9,441 bases of DNA, from the NCBI GenBank assembly GCA_036732755.1, contig DAINBU010000166.1, positions 1 to 9,441 of the forward strand. Reading direction: 5' to 3'. Every line of letters begins with the position of its first letter. The stretch's first letter is position 1. Under the pieces are notes generated by a model, which saw nothing but the letters and a program-made list of their open reading frames with translations, ran no database searches and was not told where the DNA came from. The translations under genes were made by a program, and so were the position numbers. The DNA comes from DASRRB01 sp036732755. Lineage in GTDB: Bacteria > Planctomycetota > B15-G4 > SIAN01. This document shows positions 1-7,213 of the stretch, piece by piece.

Positions 1-831
1 ACCGTTAAGGACCTGATCCTTTGGATCCTCTGGAAGTTCGCGCGCGAGCAGAAGACGCTCGACCGCGTGATGGAGTTCGGCGGGCCGGGGCTCTCCTCGC
101 TCTCGATGGACGAGCGCGCGACGCTGACCAACATGGCGACCGAGTGCTCGGCGTTCTCCGGCATCGCCGAGTGCGACGAGAAGACGGTCGGCTGGATCGC
201 CGCGCGCCAACCCGGCACCGATCCTGCGAAGCTGCGCGCGACGGCGGTCGCGCCCGACCCCGACGCGCGCTACGACGGCGGCGTCCACCTCGTCGACCTC
301 GCCGCGATCCGGCCGATGGTCGCCCACCCCGGCGAGCCCGACCGCGGCATCCCGTCCGACCCGACCAACGGCGCCTTCGTCGCCGACCTCTCCCCCGTCC
401 CGATCCAGATCGCGTACGGCGGGAGCTGCACGGCCGGCAAGGACGACGACATCGACTTCTACGCCGCGGTCTGCCGCGACGCCGAGGCCGCCGGCCGCAA
501 GGTCGCCGCCGGCGTCGAGTTCTTCCTGCAGTTCGGCTCGGTCGACGTCGAGGAGCAGGCGAAGCGCAAGGGCTGGCTCGACCTCTTCCGGCGCGTCGGA
601 GTGAAGGTCATCCACCCCGGCTGCGGCGCGTGCATCGGCTGCGGGCCGGGCGTCTCGACCGGACCCGGCCAGGTGACGGTCAGCGCGATCAACCGCAACT
701 TCAAGGGGCGCAGCGGGCCGGGGAAGCTCTACCTCGCCTCGCCGCTCACGGTGGCGGCGTCGGCCTTCGAGGGGCGCATCACGGCGTGGCTGCCGGGAAT
801 GTTCGCGAAGACGCCGGTCGGCGCGAAGTGA
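1..831 (+). CDS. Aconitase / 3-isopropylmalate dehydratase large subunit family, 3' part only
   Basis: The reading frame is open from base 1, so the start lies outside the window; 276 residues are visible before TGA at 829-831. The fragment resembles the C-terminal half of LeuC/aconitase-type hydro-lyases, which move a hydroxyl group on citrate-like acids using a 4Fe-4S cluster. Three cluster ligands can be placed: Cys at 427-429 (GGSCTAGK, compare LeuC GSCTN) and Cys at 622-624 and 631-633 (HPGCGAC). Further family signatures are TNMATE early on and NRNFKGR followed by LASPLTVAASAFEG near the end. The protein stops where LeuC-type large subunits stop, so the swivel domain is probably a separate small-subunit gene, which is not downstream here. 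The exact substrate (isopropylmalate, homocitrate, citrate or other) cannot be decided from this half. CGACIGCGPG carries one extra Cys beyond the usual set. Confidence 0.88.
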   Translation, partial: TVKDLILWILWKFAREQKTLDRVMEFGGPGLSSLSMDERATLTNMATECSAFSGIAECDEKTVGWIAARQPGTDPAKLRATAVAPDPDARYDGGVHLVDLAAIRPMVAHPGEPDRGIPSDPTNGAFVADLSPVPIQIAYGGSCTAGKDDDIDFYAAVCRDAEAAGRKVAAGVEFFLQFGSVDVEEQAKRKGWLDLFRRVGVKVIHPGCGACIGCGPGVSTGPGQVTVSAINRNFKGRSGPGKLYLASPLTVAASAFEGRITAWLPGMFAKTPVGAK

Positions 832-840
832 GCCGCCGCC

Positions 841-861
841 GCGCCGCGCGCGCCGCGGCGC
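841..861. terminator. Possible bidirectional hairpin between convergent genes
   Basis: An 8-bp perfect stem (GCGCCGCG pairing with CGCGGCGC) encloses a 5-base loop in the 37-base gap between the aconitase-family gene and the convergent glycosyltransferase gene. The position suits a terminator for both. No T-run follows on either strand, and the local sequence is nearly pure G/C, where hairpins arise by chance, so this is only a candidate. Confidence 0.3.
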
Positions 862-868
862 CTCGGCG

Positions 869-2443
869 CTAGCGCGTCGGGAGCTCGACGACGGCGGAGC
901 GGAAGCGCTGCGGCGTCCAGCGGACGTCGAGGATGCGCGGCGTGAAGACGTCGCGATAGGGCTGGCAGAGCGTCATGCCGAGCGTCGGCCGCAGCGACCG
1001 CTCCGACGAATAGACGACGTTGCCGCCGCGTGCGGCGAGCCAGCGCAGCTCTTCGTCGTAGTCGAAACCGAAGTTCTGCGCGAAGAGGTCGCACAGCACG
1101 ACGTGGCGGGCGCCCACGGCGAACTCGCGGCGGTAGGACAGGGACGGGACCGCGGTCCACCAGCGGAGATGGACGGGGTCCATCGCGACGACGAATCCGG
1201 ACGGCGCGGGCGCCTCGGCCTGCCGCCGGTCGCGCACCCAGAGGCAGCAGTCGTGGTAGTCGGCGAGGACGCGCCCGTACTGCGTGATCTCGTACTCGCC
1301 GAGCGGCAGGTTGACGGCGACGGCGACGGCGAGCCCCGCCGCGACGACCGCGCGGCGCGGCGGCGCGTCGTATGGCCTGCCGAGCCGCGCCAGCCCGTCG
1401 AGTCCGTGCGCCGCGAGCGCGAGCGCGACCGGGAGGAGCGTCAGCAGGTAGATCGTCGTGAAGTAGGGGTAGCTCGCGAGACCTGCGAGCAGCGCGACCA
1501 CGAGCCAGCCGCCGACGAGCGCGAACGCGCGCGCCCGCGCGTCGAGCCGGCGCGCCCGTGCGGCGGCCACCAAGCGGACGAGTCCGGCCGCCGCCAGCAG
1601 CGCGGCGGGATACGAGAGCAGCGACGGGAGCGCGCGCAGGTAGGCCGTGAGGTAGCTCGCCGCATGCGCGAGCGGCCCCTCGCGCGCGAGCGTGGTCACG
1701 ACGGCGCGCGCGTACCAGGCGTGCGTCGCGAACCACCAGGCCGAGAGGAGGATCGTCGCCGCCGCCGCCGCGAGCCCTGCCGCCGCGCCCGGCCGCGGCC
1801 GCGCGTCGCCGCGGCGCATGTACGCCCTTGCGTCCAACCAGAACGCGAGCGGCGCGAAGGCGAACCCCTCCGGCCGGGTGAACCCGGCCAGCGCGACGAA
1901 AACGTTGGCGAGGGCGAGCGCCCCGATCGACCCCGTCCGCAGATGGCGCGCGAGGCACCACGCCGCGAGCGTCACGAGCAGCGCGAGCGGGACGACCGGG
2001 TGGACGATCGCCGCCGACGCGAGCGCGAGCGGGCAGGTGGCGAGCAGCAGCGCGGCCACGAGCCCCGCCGCCGCGCCGAACGCCTCGGACGCGAGGCCGG
2101 CGAGCGCGAGCAACGTCCCGGCGCCGAGGAGCTGCGTCGCGAGGCGCGCCGCGACGCTCCAGTCGGGCAGGACCGGTCGCACGACCGCGCGCACTGCCGC
2201 GATCGCGAAGGAGAAGAGCGGGAGGCGCTTGTCGGAGTCGACCATGTGGCCGGTCGCGAGCTTCTGCGCGCCCTGGATGAACTCGATCTCGTCCCAGCGA
2301 TCGAAAAAGCGGACCGAGCGCGCGAGGTGCGCGACGAAGAGCAGCGCGATCAGCGCGAGCGCGACCCGTCGGAACCGCAAGCGAGCGCCACCCCTCCGGC
2401 TGCGCGAACGGGCTCGAGGGTCAGCGGAGCTGACCCTCGACAA
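869..2443 (-). CDS. GT-C-type integral membrane glycosyltransferase (ArnT/PMT-like)
   Basis: This 524-residue, multi-pass membrane protein probably transfers a sugar from a polyprenyl-phosphate donor on the outer face of the cytoplasmic membrane. One hydrophobic segment lies at about residues 27-41. It is followed by an extracytoplasmic loop with the acidic motif RWDEIEF (49-55), placed like the catalytic Asp/Glu loop of GT-C enzymes. About eight or nine more hydrophobic segments lie between 75 and 380, including FTRPEG (188-193), a motif often seen in this superfamily. A soluble C-terminal domain of about 140 residues (382-524) has no family I recognise; its WDEIEF-like acidic and WW residues may bind acceptor. 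The start is TTG at 2443, supported by GAGG six bases upstream. It overlaps the end of the sulfatase-like gene by 23 bases, so the two are probably translationally coupled. Donor and acceptor are unknown. Confidence 0.8.
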   Translation of the reverse strand: MSRVSSADPRARSRSRRGGARLRFRRVALALIALLFVAHLARSVRFFDRWDEIEFIQGAQKLATGHMVDSDKRLPLFSFAIAAVRAVVRPVLPDWSVAARLATQLLGAGTLLALAGLASEAFGAAAGLVAALLLATCPLALASAAIVHPVVPLALLVTLAAWCLARHLRTGSIGALALANVFVALAGFTRPEGFAFAPLAFWLDARAYMRRGDARPRPGAAAGLAAAAATILLSAWWFATHAWYARAVVTTLAREGPLAHAASYLTAYLRALPSLLSYPAALLAAAGLVRLVAAARARRLDARARAFALVGGWLVVALLAGLASYPYFTTIYLLTLLPVALALAAHGLDGLARLGRPYDAPPRRAVVAAGLAVAVAVNLPLGEYEITQYGRVLADYHDCCLWVRDRRQAEAPAPSGFVVAMDPVHLRWWTAVPSLSYRREFAVGARHVVLCDLFAQNFGFDYDEELRWLAARGGNVVYSSERSLRPTLGMTLCQPYRDVFTPRILDVRWTPQRFRSAVVELPTR

Positions 2444-3365
2444 AAGGTACCTCGTGCACCTTCGGATGCATGATCGGCCCGTGCCCGAAGAAGCCCTCCT
2501 CGCCGAAGAGCTCGCCGTGGTCGGCGGTGATCGTGACGAAGGTGTTCTTGGGGCAGAGGTCGAACAGTTTCTCGACGACGCCGTCGAGGTACTTGACCGT
2601 GTCGATCTGGCGCTGGCGCAGCTCGTCCATCTGCTTCTGCTCGAAGAACGTCTCGTCCTTGTGGATGAGCTTCCCCTCGACGATCTCCTTGTCGAGGTTC
2701 TTCAGCACGCCGTTCAGGCCGCTGATGCGCGGCCAGTTCTTCGGGTCCTCGGTCGGCAGCGCGAAGGGGTAGTGCGTCTCGCCGACGTTCAGCATGTAGA
2801 AGCTCGGCCGCTCCTCGCTGAACTTCATGGTCGGCAGCATCGCCGCCATGTCGTTGTGCTTGTCCATGAGCTGGAACGAGTCGAAGTCGCGGTTGATGCA
2901 GGTCGCGGGGTTGAGCACCGGCAGCGAGACGCGCGCATGGGTGAAGTAGCCGAGCTCGCGGCGCAGGTAGGTCGGCATGAAGAGCGACGGCACCAGCTTC
3001 CCGAACTCCATGCCGTCGGTGCCGAAGCGCTTGTTGTAGTTGAGGAAGTCCTCCTTGTAGTACTCGGAGGCGAACACGTGCGGCGGCGACTTGTGCGGCA
3101 CCAGGCCCATCAGCAGGTTGTAGTGCGACGGCGCGGTCCAGCTCGCGTAGCTCCAGCGCTTCTCGACGGCGCCGAGCTTCAGCATCGTCTTCGGCTGCGC
3201 CGCCACGAACGAGTCGAACCGGCACGAGTCGAGGATGATGATGACGTAGTTGTTGCGGCCCTTCGGCGGCGGGCGGACCAGCTGGCCGAGCTTGGGCGGC
3301 AACTGCTTCGGCGGCAGCTTCTTCGGTTCTTCCTTCTTGCCGAACATGCCGCCGAAGAGGCCCAT
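2421..3365 (-). CDS. Soluble sulfatase/alkaline-phosphatase-superfamily protein with Thr at the nucleophile position
   Basis: This 314-residue protein has the metal-site signatures of the sulfatase fold: ILDSCRFD (residues 44-51, Asp46 a likely ligand), GETHYP (196-200 area, His198), and ITADHGELFG...GHG (279-296) with Asp282, His283 and His295. The segment WTAPSHYNLLMGL (76-88) lines up with the sulfatase signature C-x-P-S-R, but Thr77 replaces the Cys that becomes formylglycine and His replaces the Arg. That pattern is closer to LtaS/EptA-type phosphotransferases, which use Thr, so arylsulfatase activity is unlikely. It has no signal peptide or membrane helix, unlike LtaS or EptA; the N-terminus is a Lys/Pro-rich stretch (residues 10-37). 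It is shorter than most sulfatases. ATG at 3365 is supported by AGGA seven bases upstream. The overlap with the GT-C gene suggests joint work on a glycan or lipid head group. The substrate is unknown. Confidence 0.82.
   Translation of the reverse strand: MGLFGGMFGKKEEPKKLPPKQLPPKLGQLVRPPPKGRNNYVIIILDSCRFDSFVAAQPKTMLKLGAVEKRWSYASWTAPSHYNLLMGLVPHKSPPHVFASEYYKEDFLNYNKRFGTDGMEFGKLVPSLFMPTYLRRELGYFTHARVSLPVLNPATCINRDFDSFQLMDKHNDMAAMLPTMKFSEERPSFYMLNVGETHYPFALPTEDPKNWPRISGLNGVLKNLDKEIVEGKLIHKDETFFEQKQMDELRQRQIDTVKYLDGVVEKLFDLCPKNTFVTITADHGELFGEEGFFGHGPIMHPKVHEVPFVEGQLR
2441..2453 (-). promoter_or_regulatory. Ribosome binding site and TTG start of the GT-C gene
   Basis: On the minus strand GAGG (2453-2450) precedes TTG (2443-2441) by six bases. 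No ATG or GTG in that frame lies nearby. The site sits inside the last codons of the sulfatase-like gene, whose TGA is at 2423-2421, which is the usual arrangement for coupled translation. Confidence 0.6.
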
Positions 3366-3391
3366 GGTGCGTTCCTAGGGGGATGCGAGGA

Positions 3392-3477
3392 GGGACGCGC
3401 GCGGCGATCGGAGGCGCGATGGCGCGTCCCGGGAGGACGGGAATCGTCCCGAAGTACCTGCGGGGACGCAAAGCGTC
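3392..3477. other. Cluster of three hairpins between the DUF2064 and sulfatase-like genes
   Basis: The 110-base gap holds three inverted repeats. The first is a perfect 9-bp stem, GGGACGCGC (3392-3400) with GCGCGTCCC (3422-3430), and a 21-base loop. The second is a 5-bp stem, GGACG (3435-3439) with CGTCC (3445-3449). The third is GACGC-AAA-GCGTC (3465-3477), which overlaps the DUF2064 stop codon. None is followed by a T-run. They could weaken read-through, stabilise mRNA ends or separate expression of the two same-strand genes; chance in GC-rich DNA is a real alternative. Confidence 0.35.
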
Positions 3478-4252
3478 AAGGAAACGGCGGCGCGGAGCTT
3501 CCCTCTGCGGGCGGCGTCGCCGTGGCGGAGCCCGGTAGAGCGCCGCCGGCCGCGGCCGCGCGCGGGCGCAGTCGGGGCAGCGTGGCGAGCATCGCCTCGG
3601 TCCGCTCGCACGAGGCGCGTTCGACGCGGCGGGCCGGGTCGAGCTGCGCGCGCAGCGCCGCGAGGTCGTCGGGCGCGTCGACGTCGAGCCAGCGCGGCGC
3701 CTCGTGCACCGCGAGGCCGAGCGAGCGCGCGCGCCGCCGCGTCTCCTCGAGCACCGACGTCGTGCTCGCCGCCATGCCGCGGAAGAGCTCGGGGTGCGGC
3801 CGCTTCATCCCGACCAGGTAGTACCCGCCGCCGAGGTCGGGGCCGAGCGCGAAGTCACGCCCGCGCTCGAGCGCGTCGAGCGCCTCGCCGACGATGCGCG
3901 CCGGCAGCGTCGGGCCGTCGGCATTGCGCATCACGACGGCGCCGTAGCCGCGGCGGAAGAGCTCGGCGAAGGCGGCGATCATCCGCTCCGACAGCAGCGT
4001 GCCGGTCTGCGGCAGGTAGTCGAAGCGCGCGTTCCCGTTGGCGCGGAACCACGGGATCGCGCCGGCGGGATGCACGAGCGCGAAGAGGTCGGCGCGCGCG
4101 ACCTGGGCCGTGGTGTCGAGCACGTCGAGCAGGAAGGCGCGGTAGAGCGCTGCTGCCATCCCCGGCGAGAGCTCCGGCGCGAGGCGCGTCAGCACGCGTC
4201 CCGGCTGCGGCTCTTTCGCCATCACGACCACCGCCCGCCTCGACTCGCCCAC
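3476..4252 (-). CDS. DUF2064 / TIGR04282-type glycosyltransferase (GT-A fold)
   Basis: The 258-residue protein carries the hallmarks of the small cytoplasmic GT-A family annotated as DUF2064 or TIGR04282: a beta strand then MAKEPQPGRVLTRLAPELSP (residues 11-30, nucleotide-sugar loop), NADGPTLP (110-117, with the acidic residue Asp112), LGPDLGGGYYLVGMKRP (136-152), and WLDVDAPDDL (188-197). Most members I know read DGGYYL; here the Asp is Gly (GGGYYL), so metal or donor handling may differ. Residues from about 205 to 258 are a low-complexity Ala/Pro/Arg tail outside the domain. GTG at 4252 is preferred because it keeps the first beta strand and is preceded by a strong GGAGG. Some relatives are linked to arsenosugar synthesis; nothing here supports an arsenic role. 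It lies divergently from the iron operon and upstream of the sulfatase-like gene. Confidence 0.82.
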   Translation of the reverse strand: MGESRRAVVVMAKEPQPGRVLTRLAPELSPGMAAALYRAFLLDVLDTTAQVARADLFALVHPAGAIPWFRANGNARFDYLPQTGTLLSERMIAAFAELFRRGYGAVVMRNADGPTLPARIVGEALDALERGRDFALGPDLGGGYYLVGMKRPHPELFRGMAASTTSVLEETRRRARSLGLAVHEAPRWLDVDAPDDLAALRAQLDPARRVERASCERTEAMLATLPRLRPRAAAAGGALPGSATATPPAEGSSAPPFP

Positions 4253-4386
4253 CGTCCCCCCTCCGCGGTCGCGCCCCTCGTTCCGGTTCGAGCCTACCCC
4301 TTCCCGCCGGTTCGCCGGGCGCCCCGGACGGCGCCCGCCGCACCCCTCCCCCCGGGAAGAATCCCATGGGGCTCGGCGCCGGCCCG

Positions 4387-4395
4387 TGCTACATT
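4387..4395 (+). promoter_or_regulatory. Extended -10 promoter of the feo operon (candidate)
   Basis: TGCTACATT reads as an extended -10 (TG, one base, then TACATT, four of six matches to TATAAT) in an otherwise GC-rich gap. No convincing -35 is seen 17 bases upstream, which an extended -10 can tolerate. Transcription would begin near 4402, leaving a leader of about 68 bases before the first feoA. Confidence 0.45.
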
Positions 4396-4415
4396 TTGAG
4401 ACCGAGTCTAAAGAT
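4393..4415. promoter_or_regulatory. Imperfect palindromic operator overlapping the feo promoter
   Basis: The arms ATTTTGAGAC (4393-4402) and GTCTAAAGAT (4406-4415) are inverted repeats with 8 of 10 positions paired around a 3-base centre (CGA). The site overlaps the putative -10 hexamer and start point, the usual place for a repressor. Feo operons are commonly controlled by Fur or by DtxR/IdeR/MntR-type metalloregulators, which bind AT-rich palindromes of this size. The sequence is not a clean match to the classical Fur box, so the regulator is left open. Confidence 0.5.
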
Positions 4416-4469
4416 CAGTTCCGACGTGAGAGCGCCGACAGGTCTTGGGACGCTGGAGACGGGTCCGCG

Positions 4470-4697
4470 ATGAACCTCATGCCGCTCGCATCCCTGGACC
4501 GGAACGAGGAGGCGGTGATCCACTGCCTCGACGAGGCCGGCCCGCTGCAGTCCCGCCTGCGCGAGCTCGGCCTCCTGCCGGGCGCGCGCGTGCGCATGGT
4601 CGCGAGCGGCTCGCCCTGCATCCTGCTGGTCGGCGGCACGACGCGGCTCTGCCTGCGCGGCGCCGAGGCGGACGCGATCCTCGTCGCCCTGCGCTGA
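4470..4697 (+). CDS. feoA: FeoA-domain protein, first copy
   Basis: A 75-residue protein with the FeoA SH3-like fold: an N-terminal strand region, then LQSRLRELGLLPGARVRMV (26-44), matching the conserved L...LG.. .G..V.. core, and a final strand pair ending in RLCLRGAEADAILV (59-72). FeoA is a small cytoplasmic partner that modulates FeoB in ferrous-iron uptake. This copy departs from the second: it lacks the PLGDPLEVEI stretch and has three Cys (19, 50, 61), so it may be specialised. ATG at 4470 is chosen because an in-frame ATG at 4386 would lie within the promoter and operator and add 28 residues foreign to the family. GGAG lies 11 bases upstream, a little far; ATG at 4479 is an alternative. 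The next feoA begins five bases after the stop. Confidence 0.85.
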   Translation: MNLMPLASLDRNEEAVIHCLDEAGPLQSRLRELGLLPGARVRMVASGSPCILLVGGTTRLCLRGAEADAILVALR

Positions 4698-4702
4698 CCC
4701 CG

Positions 4703-4930
4703 ATGCGGACGCTCGACCAGCTGCGCCCGGGCATGAGCGCGCGCGTCGTCCGCCTCGCCGCGCGCGGCGCGATCGGACAGCGCCTGAGCGACATGGGCTT
4801 CGTCGAGGGGACCGCCGTCAAGCTGATCCGCGCCGCGCCGCTCGGCGACCCGCTCGAGGTCGAGATCCAGGACTACCTGCTCTCGCTGCGCCGCGCCGAG
4901 GCGCACCTCGTCGAGATCAGCGACGCCTGA
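4703..4930 (+). CDS. feoA: FeoA-domain protein, second copy
   Basis: This second 75-residue FeoA protein follows the first by five bases. It is the more typical copy: LDQLRPGMSARVVRL (4-18), GQRLSDMGFVEGTAVKLIRAAPLGDPLEVEI (25-55) and LLSLRRAEAHLVEI (59-72) match the family order of strand, L..LG..G turn, P.GDP loop and final L R..EA..I strand pair. It probably binds FeoB on the cytoplasmic side and supports Fe(II) transport or GTPase function. It lacks Cys residues altogether, unlike its partner. It ends 19 bases before feoB, so all three genes should share one transcript. A weak ribosome site suggests coupling to translation of the first feoA. Confidence 0.92.
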   Translation: MRTLDQLRPGMSARVVRLAARGAIGQRLSDMGFVEGTAVKLIRAAPLGDPLEVEIQDYLLSLRRAEAHLVEISDA

Positions 4931-4949
4931 CGGGCGCCGCCGCCGCGTC

Positions 4950-7178
4950 ATGCTCCGGTCGAGCGTCGAGGACGGGTCCGCGCCTGCGAGCCGCGAAGGT
5001 GCGACGAACGGCGCCGCACACGCGCCGCTGCGGGTCGCCGTGGTCGGGAACCCCAACGCGGGGAAGAGCACGCTCTTCAACGCACTGACCGGCCTCGCGC
5101 AACGGGTCGGCAACTACCCCGGCGTCACGGTCGAGCGCAAGAGCGGCACGTTCGAGGTCGCCGGACGGCGCATCGAGCTGATCGACCTGCCCGGCACCTA
5201 CAGCCTCGCGGCCCACTCGCCGGACGAGATGGTGGCGGTCGACCTCCTGCTCGGCCACGTGGCGGGCGAGCGCGCGCCCGACGCGGTGCTCGCGGTGATC
5301 GACGCGAGCAACCTCGAGCGCAACCTCTACCTCCTCTCGCAGGTGGTCGACCTCGGCCTGCCGGTCGTCGTCGCGCTCAACATGTCCGACGTCGCCGAGC
5401 GGCGCGGCATCCACGTCGACGCGGAGCAGCTCGCCGCGCGGCTCGGTGCGCCGGTCGTCCCGACCCGCGCGAATCGCGGCGCCGGCGTCGACCGGCTGCG
5501 CGAGGCGCTGCGCGCCGTCGCCGACGCGCGCGCGCCGACGCGTCCGCCGGTCGCCTACGCGCTGCCTGATCCGCTCGCGCAGGGGGTTGCCGCGCTGCGC
5601 AGCGGCGTCGCGGCGCCGGCGCGCGCGGCCCTCAGCCGCGACCTGCACGAGTTCGAGCTCCTGCGCGCGCTCGTCGACGAGGAGGGCCACGCCGAGGCGC
5701 GGCTGCGCGCGCTCGACGGCGGCGCGGCGGAGGCGCTCGCGGCCAGCCGCGCGCGGGCGCGCGGACCGTCGACCGTCCCGCTCTCCGCGCTCGAGGCGCA
5801 GAGCCGCTACCGCTGGATCCGCCAGCTCGTCACGGGCTGCGTGCGGCGCGACGAGCGCATGCCGGCGACCTGGACCGACCGGATCGACCGCGTCCTCACC
5901 CACAAGGTCTCCGGCACGCTCGTCTTCGCGACGGCGATGCTGGTCCTGTTCGAGTCGATCTTCGCGTGGGCCGCGCCGGCCCAAGAGGCGCTCGAGGCGG
6001 CGATGGGATGGGTCGGCGGCGCCATCGGCGCCTGGATGCCGGAGGGCGCGCTGCGGAGCCTCCTCGTCGACGGCGTGGTCGGCGGCGTCGGCAGCGTGGT
6101 CGCGTTCCTGCCGCAGATCCTGCTGCTCTTCCTGTTCCTCGGGATCCTCGAGGACTGCGGCTACATGGCGCGCGCCGCCTTCCTGATGGACAAGGTGATG
6201 GCGAGCGTCGGGCTCTCCGGCAAGTCGTTCATCCCGATGCTGTCGGGCTTCGCGTGCGCCGTGCCGGCGGTGATGGCGACGCGCGTCATCGAGAACCGCC
6301 GCGACCGCCTCGCGACGATGCTGGTGACGCCGCTCATGACCTGCTCGGCGCGGCTGCCGGTCTACGCCGTCATGATCTCGGCGTTCGTGCCGCAGCGCAC
6401 GGTGCTGGGCGGCTGGGTCCGCCTCTCCGCGCTCACGCTCCTGTCGCTCTACCTGCTCGGGATCGTGACGGCGGTCGCGATGGCGTTCCTGCTCAAGCGG
6501 ACGCTGCTGCGCGGCCCCGCGCCGCCCTTCGTGATGGAGCTGCCTTCCTACAAGGTGCCGAGCCTGCGCGTCCTGCTGCAGCGGCTGCGCGAGCGCGCCG
6601 TCGCCTTTCTTGCGCGTGCAGGCACGGTGATCCTCGCGATGAGCATCGTGGTCTGGGCCCTCGCCTACTTCCCCCACGGCGAGCGGCCGGCCGTCGCGCC
6701 GGCCGCCGCGCACGCCGCGGCGGTGTCCGCCGGCGACGACGTCGCCGCGCGCGCCGCGCAGCTCGAGGGGAGCGCGCTCGGCCGCGTCGGCCACGCGCTC
6801 GAGCCGGTCTTCCGCCCGCTCGGCTGGGACTGGCGCATCGCGGTGGCGACGCTCGCCTCGTTCCCGGCGCGCGAGGTCGTCGTCGCGACGCTCGGCACGA
6901 TCTTCAACCTCGGCGACGCGGAGAACGATCCGGAGGGGCTCGAGCGCGCGCTCGCGAAGGCGCGCCGCGCCGACGGCTCGCCGCTCTTCACGCTGCCGGT
7001 CGCGCTCTCGGTGATGGTCTTCTTCGCGCTCTGCTGCCAGTGCGGCGCGACCGTGGCCACGATCCGGCGCGAGACGAACTCGTGGGGCTGGGCGTGGTTC
7101 ACGTTCTCCTACATGACGCTGCTCGCGTACGGGGCGTCGTTGGTCGTCTTCCAGGGGAGCCGCTGGTTCGGCGCGTGA
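4950..7178 (+). CDS. feoB: FeoB ferrous-iron transporter
   Basis: A full-length 742-residue FeoB, the inner-membrane Fe(II) importer with an N-terminal G-protein domain. GTPase motifs are intact: G1 GNPNAGKS (33-40), G2 around YPGVTVE (56-62), G3 DLPG (79-82) and G4 NMSD (144-147). A helical linker of about 150 residues precedes the membrane part. Hydrophobic segments start near residue 321. The first Gate region contains LEDCGYMARAAFLMDKVM and SGFACAVPAVMATR, where Cys436 matches the conserved pore Cys of GFGCNVP-type motifs; the second contains FPAREVVVATLGTIFNLG. The end carries CCQCGATVATIRRE, typical of FeoB, then two helices. A 28-residue hydrophilic N-terminal extension precedes the first strand. 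ATG at 4950 has only a poor ribosome site; the next possible start (GTG in strand 1) would sit too close to G1. Confidence 0.97.
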   Translation: MLRSSVEDGSAPASREGATNGAAHAPLRVAVVGNPNAGKSTLFNALTGLAQRVGNYPGVTVERKSGTFEVAGRRIELIDLPGTYSLAAHSPDEMVAVDLLLGHVAGERAPDAVLAVIDASNLERNLYLLSQVVDLGLPVVVALNMSDVAERRGIHVDAEQLAARLGAPVVPTRANRGAGVDRLREALRAVADARAPTRPPVAYALPDPLAQGVAALRSGVAAPARAALSRDLHEFELLRALVDEEGHAEARLRALDGGAAEALAASRARARGPSTVPLSALEAQSRYRWIRQLVTGCVRRDERMPATWTDRIDRVLTHKVSGTLVFATAMLVLFESIFAWAAPAQEALEAAMGWVGGAIGAWMPEGALRSLLVDGVVGGVGSVVAFLPQILLLFLFLGILEDCGYMARAAFLMDKVMASVGLSGKSFIPMLSGFACAVPAVMATRVIENRRDRLATMLVTPLMTCSARLPVYAVMISAFVPQRTVLGGWVRLSALTLLSLYLLGIVTAVAMAFLLKRTLLRGPAPPFVMELPSYKVPSLRVLLQRLRERAVAFLARAGTVILAMSIVVWALAYFPHGERPAVAPAAAHAAAVSAGDDVAARAAQLEGSALGRVGHALEPVFRPLGWDWRIAVATLASFPAREVVVATLGTIFNLGDAENDPEGLERALAKARRADGSPLFTLPVALSVMVFFALCCQCGATVATIRRETNSWGWAWFTFSYMTLLAYGASLVVFQGSRWFGA

Positions 7179-7213
7179 GGCGCGGCCGACCGGCCGCCAT
7201 CCAGGAGCAGCCC

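Noticed and set aside
1103..3821. Long plus-strand frames (456 residues at 1103-2473; 709 residues at 1692-3821) opposite the glycan gene group
   Set aside because: They are Arg/Ala-rich shadows without domains, spanning several well-supported minus-strand genes. Long antisense frames are expected in such GC-rich coding DNA.
4386..4469. Upstream ATG at 4386 extending the first FeoA by 28 residues
   Set aside because: It lies inside the probable promoter/operator, ahead of the predicted transcript start, and the added residues do not belong to the FeoA fold.
4917..6794. 625-residue minus-strand frame opposite feoB
   Set aside because: It is made of repeated Arg/Asp/His/Glu runs typical of a shadow frame, while feoB on the other strand has all its motifs intact.
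5966..7213. Upstream part of the open frame containing the small FeoB-associated protein
   Set aside because: It overlaps feoB in another frame and has shadow composition; only the part from ATG 7214 has a ribosome site and a sensible protein.
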